Shown here piece after piece: positions 1-7,540 of a stretch of DNA of 64,000 nucleotides. The DNA lies in the NCBI RefSeq assembly GCF_030052995.1, contig NZ_JASJPW010000003.1:134346-198345 (forward strand), in the 5' to 3' direction. Made by a program: the position numbers and the translations under genes. The notes below the pieces were generated by a model. The model saw only the letters and a list, made by a program, of their open reading frames with translations, was not told where the DNA came from and made no database searches. Position 1 is the first letter of the stretch. Every line of letters begins with the position of its first letter. The DNA comes from Gemmobacter sp. 24YEA27. Lineage in GTDB: Bacteria; Pseudomonadota; Alphaproteobacteria; Rhodobacterales; Rhodobacteraceae.

Positions 1-2
1 CG

Positions 3-674
3 CGCGACACGATCGAGCTGAAGGGCAACTGGGACGTGCTGGGGCTGCGCGCCACTGGCAGCTTTGATTACGCCGTCAAAGAGGGGACGGAGATCTTTGT
101 CCCCGATGAGATGGTCTATGATTTCGATATCGAGGCGCCTTTGCGCGGCTCGCATCAGGGCACGATCGGGCTTGCCGGCTTCAGCGCCTGGGCCCATACT
201 TCCTTCGCGCTTGGCACCGGGCGGCGGATGCTTGATGAGCTGATCAAGGTCATCGTCCCGCGCCGCGATGCCTTTGGCCCATCGGCCCAGAGCGCCAGTT
301 TCAGGTTCCAGTTCGCCCAGAACGAGGCCAAATTCCGTGCCATGCGGGCACTGGTGCTGGAGTCCTGGAAAAGCGCCTCTGACACGCTGGAGGCCGGACA
401 GCCGCTCAGCCAGCATCAGATGACGATGATCAAGCTCTGCCTGCGTTACAGCCATGATGTGATTTCTGACATCGCGACCTTTGCTCATCGCGCGGCGCGC
501 GGCGCCTCGCTGCACAATACGGTCATGCAGCGGGTGTACCGCGACATTCACGCGGGCACCCAACATATCCTGATGTCGGATCAGATCTTTGAGGAATGCG
601 GCCGCGCGCTGATGGGCACCACCGATCCCAATGCGCCCTGGACGGTGTTCGGTGTGGCAGACGGGGGCAAATAA
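3..674 (+). CDS. Acyl-CoA-dehydrogenase-fold flavoprotein, C-terminal part (partial)
   Basis: The reading frame is already open at the window edge, so the N-terminal half lies outside. The visible 223 residues start within a GNWDVLGLRATGS-like segment, which in this fold forms part of the FAD/substrate pocket. The helical C-terminal bundle follows. This is the pattern of acyl-CoA dehydrogenases and of the related group D flavin monooxygenases (DszC/SfnC type), which take reduced flavin from a separate reductase. An FMN-reductase-like gene begins 1 base after the stop, which favours the monooxygenase reading. The substrate cannot be told from this part. Family assignment is fairly safe; monooxygenase versus dehydrogenase is inference. 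Confidence 0.75.
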   Translation, partial: RDTIELKGNWDVLGLRATGSFDYAVKEGTEIFVPDEMVYDFDIEAPLRGSHQGTIGLAGFSAWAHTSFALGTGRRMLDELIKVIVPRRDAFGPSAQSASFRFQFAQNEAKFRAMRALVLESWKSASDTLEAGQPLSQHQMTMIKLCLRYSHDVISDIATFAHRAARGASLHNTVMQRVYRDIHAGTQHILMSDQIFEECGRALMGTTDPNAPWTVFGVADGGK

Positions 675-675
675 A

Positions 676-1214
676 GTGCCCCCCGTCCTCGCGTTTTCCG
701 CAACAAGCTGGCGCCCCGCCAGCCCGCGCCGCCTCATTGAGGCGGCGGTCGACCGGCTGGACCGCTTACACGGGATCGGGGCCGAGACCTGCGATCTGCT
801 GGATGCCGGCCCGGCATTGCCGCCTTTCGTCGCGAGGAGATGGGCGCTGACGCCCAGGCTCTGATCGCGCGGATAGAGGCGGCGCCCGCGCTGATCATCG
901 GCTGCCCGGTGTTTCAGGGCGGCTATCCGGGGCTCTTCAAGCATCTCTTCGACCAGATCCCGCCGGGTGTCCTGAAAGGCCGCCCGGTGCTGATCACGGC
1001 CTGCGGTGGGGGCTTGCGCCATGCGCTGGTGGTCGAACATCAGCTGCGCCCGCTTTTTGGCTTCTTTGAGGCGCTGACCATGCCCACGGCAGTCTATGCC
1101 TGCGCGCCGGAACTCGACGCGGACGGCGCTCCGACCGGGGCACTGGCGCAACGGCTCGAAACCGGCGTGGCCCAGCTCGCCGCATCCTTGCGCGAAATCC
1201 GCTGCGCCGCCTGA
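676..1214 (+). CDS. NADPH-dependent FMN reductase (frame broken)
   Basis: About 179 residues if one lost base near 833 is restored. The N-terminal part opens with a GTG at 676, one base after the upstream stop, and has the FMN-phosphate loop region of the SsuE/MsuE flavodoxin-like reductases. The C-terminal part continues in another frame from about 835 and contains GCPVFQGGYPGLFKHLFDQ, a very typical SsuE-family flavin and dimer segment. It would supply reduced FMN to a two-component monooxygenase, probably the gene upstream or the NtaA-like proteins farther on. No stop interrupts either half, so the break is probably a sequencing deletion. Confidence 0.75.
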
Positions 1215-1246
1215 GGCGCGGCCCCACCAATATCACAGGAGCAGAC

Positions 1247-2491
1247 ATGTCTGACCCGCTCTCAAATCAGATCGCCGGTTTTGCCCGGCAGGATCTTGTC
1301 GTGAATGGCATCCGCACTGCCGTTCTGACCCTCGGGCAAGGGCCCGATCTCGTCTTTCTGCATGGCACCGGCACCTTTACAGGGTTCGAGGCCGCACGCC
1401 ACTGGGCGGCCACGCATCGGGTGGTCATCCCCTTCCATCCCGGCTTTGGCCTCAGCGAGGATGCGCCAGGCATCACGACCATCGAGGATATGGTCTTCCA
1501 TTACATGGCGCTGTTTGACGCGCTGAAGATGGAGCAATTCGCGCTGGCGGGCTTTTCGCTTGGCGGCTGGATCGCGGCGGAATTCGCGGTGCGTCAGCCC
1601 GGGCGGGTCTCGGGCCTCGTGCTGATCGCGCCGGCCGGTCTGATCAGCGAGGCCGCTCCCGCACCGGCGATGACCTCGATCACCCCGCCCGAGCTGCCGG
1701 CCTATCTGGCACATGACCCGGCAAAGATCCTGCCGCTGTTCCCTGCCGCACCGGATCCGGCTTTCGATGCGGCCCTCGGGCGCGAGGTTGGCGGCTTTCT
1801 GAAACTCTCGGCACCCCATCCCGAAGGGAACCCGGATCTGGCACGCAGGCTCTGGCGTCTGACGATGCCGGTTCTGCTGCTCTGGGGGGCAGAAGACCGG
1901 TTGCGACCGACCGGCCAGGCACAGGACTGGCTGGGACAGCTGCCCGGGGCCGAACTGGCGCTGGTCCCGGCGACCGGTCACCTCGTCCTGGAAGAAACGC
2001 CTGAAAGCGCCGGCCTCGTGACCGGTTTCCTCGCCCGCGCAAGCGCCGCCATGCCCGGCGGCATCACCGCGCAATCGGGCGCCTGGGAGGGCGTGACCTG
2101 GAACATTCTCGGCCAGACCTATACGCTGAAACAGGCCGGGCCTGACAGCATGGCCTGGCATGCGATCTTTCCGGCCGGCACCTTCGTTCCGCCCCATATC
2201 CATCCCGATCAGGATGAATTCGTCTATGTTCTGAGCGGCGAATACACCATCCGCCTCAGGGATACCGAACAAAAGGCCGGACCCGGCGATCTGGTGGTGA
2301 TGCCGCGTGGCATCCCGCATGGGATCTTCAACCTCTCGGGCGCTGAAGCCACCTGCCTGTTCTGGGTCGCCCCGACCCGTGATCTGCGCGCGCTTTTCGA
2401 GGCGATCCATCAGGTGCCGGACCCGGCCGAAGTGGTGCGCCTGGCCGCGCTGCACAATATCCACTTCCTGCCGCCACCCGCCGGGGCCTGA
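1247..2491 (+). CDS. Alpha/beta-hydrolase fused to a cupin domain
   Basis: This 414-residue protein has two domains. Residues 30-265 are an alpha/beta hydrolase with an HGTG oxyanion segment, the nucleophile elbow GFSLGG (Ser104), an acid in WGAEDR (Asp217) and a histidine in ATGHL (His245). Residues 300-365 are a cupin with PPHIHPDQDEF and a second-motif histidine (RGIPHG), giving His317, His319, Glu324 and His358 as likely metal ligands. The start is set by CAGGAG six bases ahead of the ATG. It lies in a plus-strand run with flavin enzymes and an MFS permease, so it may hydrolyse or ring-open their product. The fusion is unusual. The substrate is unknown. Confidence 0.8.
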   Translation: MSDPLSNQIAGFARQDLVVNGIRTAVLTLGQGPDLVFLHGTGTFTGFEAARHWAATHRVVIPFHPGFGLSEDAPGITTIEDMVFHYMALFDALKMEQFALAGFSLGGWIAAEFAVRQPGRVSGLVLIAPAGLISEAAPAPAMTSITPPELPAYLAHDPAKILPLFPAAPDPAFDAALGREVGGFLKLSAPHPEGNPDLARRLWRLTMPVLLLWGAEDRLRPTGQAQDWLGQLPGAELALVPATGHLVLEETPESAGLVTGFLARASAAMPGGITAQSGAWEGVTWNILGQTYTLKQAGPDSMAWHAIFPAGTFVPPHIHPDQDEFVYVLSGEYTIRLRDTEQKAGPGDLVVMPRGIPHGIFNLSGAEATCLFWVAPTRDLRALFEAIHQVPDPAEVVRLAALHNIHFLPPPAGA

Positions 2492-2498
2492 CCCCGGC

Positions 2499-2530
2499 GC
2501 CCTCTCCCGCGCCGGGGCGGGAGGGGGGGC
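2499..2530 (+). terminator. GC hairpin between hydrolase and MFS permease
   Basis: The arms GCCCTCTCCCGC and GCGGGAGGGGGGGC pair with one mismatch around a short loop. There is no immediate T-run, so it may trim or stabilise the transcript rather than end it. The following permease is still on the same strand. Confidence 0.35.
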
Positions 2531-2576
2531 GGCCTGAACCCGGCGAAAAAAACAAAAACCAACAGGGACTGATGAA

Positions 2577-3841
2577 ATGACAACATGGGACAATCTTGCC
2601 CCGCCTGATCAGGCAAGGATCAGGCGCTGGCAATGGGGTGTGCTGGCGCTCGGGCTGTTTTGCGAGATCATGCTGGCGGCGGACTGGTATGGTCTGGCCG
2701 CCGTTCTGCCCTTCCTCTCGCCCGATCTCGGGCTGGATGAGGCCCAGGCCGGCTTTGCCCAGGGCATTTTCGCACTGACCTACGGGCTTGGCATGGTGGT
2801 CTGGTCGGCGCTCAGCCGCGACTGGTCGGCGCGGGCGATGTTGCTGACCGGGCTGATCGGCACCACCATCGGCATGGGTCTGCAGATCTATGTGCAAAGC
2901 TATGGGCAATTGCTGACGCTGCGGCTGATCATCGGCTTTTTCGACGCGGGCGTCTTTATCGGGGTGATGAAGCTTTTGCTGGCCTGGTTCCCGCCGGCGC
3001 GGCGAGGGCTGGTGGTCGGTCTGATCCTTGCGGCCTATAGCCTTGCGATCACGCTGGATTTCGCCATCGGGATTCCGCTGACCATCAGCTATGGCTGGCG
3101 CAATTTCTTTGCGATCCTGACCTGCGGCACCGCACTCGCGGCGGCGCTGGTGCTTTTGTTTGCCAAACCCGGCCCGGCGGCGCTTGGGTCAGCCTTTTCC
3201 GGGTTCAGATGGTCTGGCGAGCCGCCAAACCCGATAGACCGGAGCTCGCCTCGATCTTCCGCAAGCCCTGGGTCTATATCGCGGGCTTCGGCATCGCGTC
3301 CTGCACCTTTGCCATCGCGGGCACGGCCACCTGGGTCGTGCCGGCCTTTATCTCGCATCAGGCAATGCCCGAGGCCAGCGCCGCGCTGATCGGCACGCTG
3401 ATGGGCCTGTCGCAGGTGGTCTTTCTGGTGATAGGCGGGCTTATGGCCGACAAAGGCGACAAGCTGAAGCTGATCCGTGTCTCGGTCATCATGGCGATCC
3501 TCACCGGCCTGATGTTTCTGGCCGCAACGCTCTGGGCGCTGCCCTTTGCGGTTCTGGTCCTTATGGCGGCGATCAGCGGCATTGCCGTGATCGGCGGCGG
3601 CGCGATCTTTGCACTGATCTCGGACACTTACGCCCCTGCGCTGGCTTCGGCTGCGATCGGCTATGCCGAGGTCTTCGGCATCCTGTCGAGCTTTGTCGCG
3701 CCCACAATCATGGGGGTGATCATTCGCGGCAGCGGCGGTTTTCCGATGGCTTTCACCGCCTTTGTCATTGCCGAAGCGCTGTTCTTCATCGTGCTGATGA
3801 CGCTATGCGCAAAGCGGCGGCTGCCGGTGGCAAGCCTCTGA
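2577..3841 (+). CDS. MFS transporter (frame broken)
   Basis: About 421 residues with a single lost base near 3205 restored. The first half holds the cytoplasmic start, hydrophobic segments and a central MFS stretch (PPARRGLVVGLI). The second half, in another frame from about 3209, continues with six further membrane segments (WVYIAGFGIASCTFAIAG and following). The ATG follows an AACAGGGACTGATGAA leader, which is a moderate ribosome site. It belongs to the major facilitator superfamily and probably imports or exports the substrate of the upstream flavoprotein/hydrolase set. The inner-membrane location is clear; the cargo is not. Confidence 0.8.
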
Positions 3842-3851
3842 TCGAAACGCG

Positions 3852-3878
3852 AAAGCCCGGCCGTGTGGCCGGGCTTTT
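3852..3878 (+). terminator. Rho-independent terminator
   Basis: A perfect 11-bp stem (AAAGCCCGGCC / GGCCGGGCTTT) with a GTGT loop ends in TTTT. It sits 10 bases after the MFS stop. The A-run on its left arm lets it also serve the convergent minus-strand hydrolase gene. Confidence 0.85.
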
Positions 3879-3892
3879 CAAATAGCACTCCC

Positions 3893-4724
3893 TCAGGCCG
3901 GCAGATCCAGCAGCGCCGCGACCAGCGGATGATCCGGCTGCGCCAGCCCGTCGGTCACATTGAAATGGTGGCGATTTGGCTCGACCACCGCCCTTGTGGC
4001 CACGCCGAGCCCGGCCCAGATATTCGCAATCAGCGCATTCTGGCGCAGGAATTCCGAGGTCTCCATCGCGCCGACCCAGGCCGTCAGCCGCGTTCCTGCC
4101 AGGGGCAACTGCAAGGCCGGGCTTTCCGAGACCGCCTCTTCCGCGTCAATTGCAAGCGTCGCATTGCGCCAGATATTGCGCATGGGCCGCAGGTCATGCA
4201 GCCCTGAAATCGACAGCACCGCCGCGATCCTGTCGCGCAGCTCCGGCGCCAGCGGCGTATCCTCGCAGACCATCCGCGTCACCAGATGGCCGCCCGCTGA
4301 ATGGCCCACCAGTCGCAGTGGGCCCGCGATTTTCGCCGCAGCCGCCGTGATCGCGGCGCCGATCTCCTGCGTCATCGTGCGGATCCTGGCCTCGGCGCCA
4401 GTGTGTAGCTCGGGATTGCGACTGCATAGCCCTGCGCCAGCGGCCCGGCAGCAAGATGTGACCAATAGCTCTTGTCGAGCGCCATCCAGAAACCACCATG
4501 CACGAAGACAACAAGCCCCTTCGGCTGGGTGGCGGGCGGAACAGGTCAAAGACCTGCCGCGCGCCGGGGCCGTAGCGCAGATCCGCCTCCAGCAGGCCTT
4601 TTGCAGCCATGTCTGCACGAAATGCCGCCGCCGGCTCGACCCAGACACCCGGCCAGTCTGCGCCGCGCGGGATATTGGGCGCATTGTCGTAGACTGCGTT
4701 CCAGTCAGAGATGTGATACCACAT
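3893..4724 (-). CDS. Kynurenine-formamidase-like alpha/beta hydrolase (frame broken twice)
   Basis: About 277 residues once two single-base losses, near 4533 and 4393, are allowed for. Reading across the three frames gives MWYHISDWN at the start, the oxyanion motif HGGFW, the nucleophile elbow VGHSAGGH and a C-terminal HHFNVTDGL histidine. That is the arrangement of the HGGxW esterases that include bacterial kynurenine formamidase. The ATG at 4724 is chosen because AAAGGA lies seven bases upstream; an in-frame ATG at 4751 lacks this. It overlaps the stub of a 2-aminobenzoate-CoA ligase, so a place in kynurenine/anthranilate breakdown is likely. Other small carboxylesterases remain possible. 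Confidence 0.7.
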
Positions 4725-4959
4725 CGGTAATCCTTTCAATGGGTGTTTCAAAGGTGCGCTTCAGCGGGCAGGGCCGGGTCCGGTCGCCTGCACCCCTTTC
4801 CACCATCTGGCCTGTCAGTTCGACCGATGCATCGAGATGTTCGGGATATATGGAGGTACTAGGCAGGAAGACCGGCATACCGGGTTCGGTCAGCAGATCA
4901 TCACTGGTAAAGCCGTCAGTATGAGCCGTCGCGCCAGGCATGGCGGTCTCCGCGATCAT
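4705..4959 (-). pseudogene. Truncated 2-aminobenzoate-CoA ligase (N-terminal stub)
   Basis: The 84-residue frame begins with TAHTDGFTSDDLL, then YPEHLDASVEL and VERGAGDR. This is the characteristic opening of 2-aminobenzoate (anthranilate)-CoA ligases of the AMP-binding family, as I recall it. The match stops after about 58 residues and the remaining roughly 480 residues expected for the enzyme are absent. The tail runs straight into the ribosome site and start of the formamidase-like gene, overlapping it by 20 bases. I read this as an internal deletion that removed most of the ligase. The alternative is a genuine short protein of unknown role. Confidence 0.5.
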
Positions 4960-4983
4960 GAGCCTGTGAGTATCATGCGAAAT

Positions 4984-4996
4984 GTAGTTAAACTAC
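4984..4996. promoter_or_regulatory. Candidate MarR operator
   Basis: GTAGTT-A-AACTAC is a perfect 6-1-6 inverted repeat in an AT-rich stretch 25 bases upstream of the ligase stub start and downstream of the MarR gene on the same strand. MarR proteins usually bind short AT-rich palindromes of this kind. An AT-rich run (AAGCTTAAATTATAT) flanks it and may carry the promoter. Confidence 0.45.
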
Positions 4997-5091
4997 TTCA
5001 AGCTTAAATTATATGGGCGCGTAAAATATTTGCCATCTTGCCGCATACGGGGAAGAGACGACAGTTCTGACCGGGCTTCGCGCACGCGATC

Positions 5092-5561
5092 TCAGACCGC
5101 GCGGCCACAGCTGTGGCGCAGGTCCATCATGATCGCGATGCCCCGCGCAAGGTCATGTTCGGGGATAGCCGCGAAAAACTCGTCGATCCAGCGGTGATGC
5201 TGCTCCAGCATCCCCGTCATTTTTGCGCGCCCGGCCTCGGTCAGCGAGATGCGAAAGGCACGGCGGTCGTTTCTTCGTTCTGCCGCAGCGCCATACCATC
5301 CGCGACCAGCCGGTCCACAATGCCGGTGACATTGCCATTCGACACCATAAGCTGCTGTGACAGATCCGTCATCGTCAGCCCCTGCGGTGCGGCATGCAGC
5401 GCCGCGAGCACATCGAACCGGGGCAGTGTGGTGTCAAAACTGCTGCGCAGACGGCCCCGCAATTCGGTCTCGATGCTGCGGACTGATTTCAGCATCGAGA
5501 CCCAAAGCCGCAACCTTTGTCGGGCGAGTTCACGGTCTTCGACGGGATCGGCCATGTTCAT
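5092..5561 (-). CDS. MarR-family transcriptional regulator (frame broken)
   Basis: About 156 residues with one lost C restored near 5268. The winged-helix core reads LPRFDVLAALHAAPQGLTMT then DLSQQLMVSNGNVTGIVDRL. The wing arginines (DRRAFRISLTEAGRAKM) and the C-terminal dimerisation helix lie in the next frame and end at TGA 5092. The ATG at 5561 fits the family's usual N-terminal length; a second ATG lies at 5555. It reads toward the ligase stub and formamidase-like gene. MarR proteins of this group commonly repress aromatic-acid CoA pathways and respond to the CoA thioester, so it probably controlled that operon. Confidence 0.75.
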
Positions 5562-6313
5562 TCTCACATCCAGCTGCGATCCTTTATGTCTCAAATTTTT
5601 CGGCCAGGCAAACCAATCGGGGCGTATGGCGTGGCGGCTCCCCGCAGTTTGCCACGTCGTGGCCTGCACGAGGGTTTGCCTCAGAAACGTCGATGCTGAC
5701 AATTCCTCCCATATTCTTCTCTCCCCGGCTTGCCATGCGGGCCCGACGCCCTTCATTCCGTTCAGGCCTCAAGAAGGGTGAGGACGATCCGACTATGTTG
5801 CGGTCCTGAAGACCCAGGCGATCTTCGATCCGATCCCCACTGACATCGAGGTTCTTAACAAATCCCCGTGGCAAGCCAAACCAACGTCCGGCCCGGCACG
5901 GACCATAAGACAAGCGACGAGTGTGACCATGGGTGACAGCATCAAACTCGGGACAGTGAAGCTTAAGACAGCGCTGGTGACCGAGTTTATTCAGGGCAAA
6001 ATTACGGTGGCCGGGGAGAAGGGAAGTGCCGGGGCTGCGCCTCATGGCACAAGACGTCAACCGACGGGTCCCTGAGCTCCAGGTCTGTATCGCCGTATAT
6101 TAACTGCTGCGCCGCGCCCGGCATCCCTGTCACAGAGATGGTGAAACAGGGCTATGCGGGCTCTATATCGCCAGCTTGACTGCGGCGGATACGCGTGTGG
6201 ATTTCACCTTCCTGAGTGGCAGCCGTGGCGATTTCGTCAAGCGCCACCACCTTTGAGAGGCCGGTTCTGAACGACGGGGCCATAAGCCGCGCAAGCGGTC
6301 AGGATCCGCCGGA
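5562..6313. other. Gene-poor stretch with a possible decayed coding fragment
   Basis: No complete gene is recognisable in these 752 bases. On the plus strand 5782-6075 is open without a stop and reads DYVAVLKTQAIFDPIPTD and later GDSIKLGTVKLKTALVTE, which looks protein-like but has no convincing start and no family I recognise. Base composition here is less GC-rich than in the flanking genes. It may be the relic of a lost gene, in keeping with the truncated ligase next door. Confidence 0.35.
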
Positions 6314-7129
6314 TTACGGGGTGACGGCGATCATCAGCCGTTCGGTTTCGGGCAGGTCAGGGTCGATCACCGCGAAACTCAGCCGGCCGGTCGCATAGGC
6401 GCCGGTATCCAGTGCGATCCGGCCGGCATGGGCAAAGGCACGGTCCATCACCGTATGGCCATGCGCGACCCAGATCCCGTCGCGCCGCAGGATGCGGCCG
6501 AATTCCCGGTGCCCCCATTGCAGCACCTGCGGCTCCTGATCGGTGACCGGACGCTGCGGGTCCATCCCGGCATGGGCCGCGGCCAGAGTGCCGCTTTGCC
6601 AGTATAGCGGCAGGGCCCGCAGCCAGGCGATCATGTCTTCGCCCAGCCTGGTCCGGATGCCGTCGCAAAGGGCCTCGGGCCGGTCGGGTTCCAGCCCAAA
6701 GCTCGCCAGCATCTCGACCCCGCCATGTTTCAGCCAGGAGAGGCCCTTTTCCGGCTGGTCGAGAAAATCGAGAAACATCGCCTCATGATTTCCCGAAAGT
6801 GCGATGGCGCCTTTCGCGACCTCTTCGCGCACAAGTGTCAGAACCCCTGCGCTGTCCGGGCCACGATCGATCATATCTCCCAGAAAGATGATGCGGGCAT
6901 TGGGGAAATGTGCGTCCCGCAGGGTCAGAAAACGTTTCAGCAGATCGCTGCGGCCGTGCAGGTCGCCCAGAAGGCAGACCGGTTCGTCCGGGCAGGGCGT
7001 TAGCAGGCCCGGACGGATGGTCGCAGGCCCGGCCGCGCTCAAGGCGCGCCTGCGGGCAGGGGCGGCGGCGCGTCTCAGAAAGGAAAACACCATTGCATTT
7101 ACATCCAGGATCTTCGCCCCAGATGCCAT
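6314..7129 (-). CDS. PP2A-like metallophosphoesterase (serine/threonine phosphatase family)
   Basis: The 271-residue frame carries the complete calcineurin-type metal site: GDLHGR, GDMIDRGPDS and GNHEAM, followed by a C-terminal AHAGMDP and AHGHTVMD. This matches the small bacterial Ser/Thr phosphatases and diadenosine-tetraphosphatase-like enzymes that use a dinuclear Mn/Fe centre. A second possible ATG at 7093 starts just before the first hydrophobic residues and gives the more usual length. It is a single gene on the minus strand, downstream of the exported-protein genes, with 190 bases between them. The cellular substrate is not evident. Confidence 0.8.
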   Translation of the reverse strand: MASGAKILDVNAMVFSFLRRAAAPARRRALSAAGPATIRPGLLTPCPDEPVCLLGDLHGRSDLLKRFLTLRDAHFPNARIIFLGDMIDRGPDSAGVLTLVREEVAKGAIALSGNHEAMFLDFLDQPEKGLSWLKHGGVEMLASFGLEPDRPEALCDGIRTRLGEDMIAWLRALPLYWQSGTLAAAHAGMDPQRPVTDQEPQVLQWGHREFGRILRRDGIWVAHGHTVMDRAFAHAGRIALDTGAYATGRLSFAVIDPDLPETERLMIAVTP

Positions 7130-7321
7130 GAGCGGGCGCCGGAAATCCAGACCAAAGACGATCTGTTGTGGTCACACCAGCCTGATAGTCCTTACCTCAG
7201 GCCGGCGCGCGGGCTGCGGCTTTCACATGCGCTGCGAACAGGGCCGGCAGATGAATCGCAGCGGCAACATGCGGGGATGTCAGGCGCATGGCTTTGGTCT
7301 TTCGATCTTTCAGCAAGGACC

Positions 7322-7540
7322 TCACGGGCCGGTCACCACGCTCAGCCGTGTCTCGCCTGTGCCGACCACTTTCAGGTAGTAAATGCCAGCCGGGATATCG
7401 CCCTGGTCATTGCGCGAGAACGAGGAATCGCTGCCGGAATGAGTGAGCGGGATGATCGTCGCGCCGGTCGCATCAAAGAGGCAATAGCCCGGCAGACCCT
7501 CGGCATAGGCGCCTGACCAGGAGATGCCCGCCTGTGTCAT
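7322..7540 (-). CDS. Beta-rich C-terminal module, probably the displaced end of the VWD protein
   Basis: This 72-residue frame begins at an ATG that overlaps the stop of the upstream VWD-domain gene (TGATG). Its sequence, with FDATGATIIPLTHSGSD and DIPAGIYYLKVVGTGE, resembles a bacterial pre-peptidase C-terminal (PPC-like) beta domain. It has no signal peptide. Upstream of the ATG the same frame still reads sensibly (NGGITV), so a single lost A near 7560 would make it the natural C-terminus of the VWD protein. I favour that view over an independent small gene. Confidence 0.5.
   Translation of the reverse strand: MTQAGISWSGAYAEGLPGYCLFDATGATIIPLTHSGSDSSFSRNDQGDIPAGIYYLKVVGTGETRLSVVTGP

Noticed and set aside
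1262..2593. A 443-codon minus-strand open frame
   Set aside because: It is the antisense of the hydrolase-cupin gene, whose catalytic motifs are clear.
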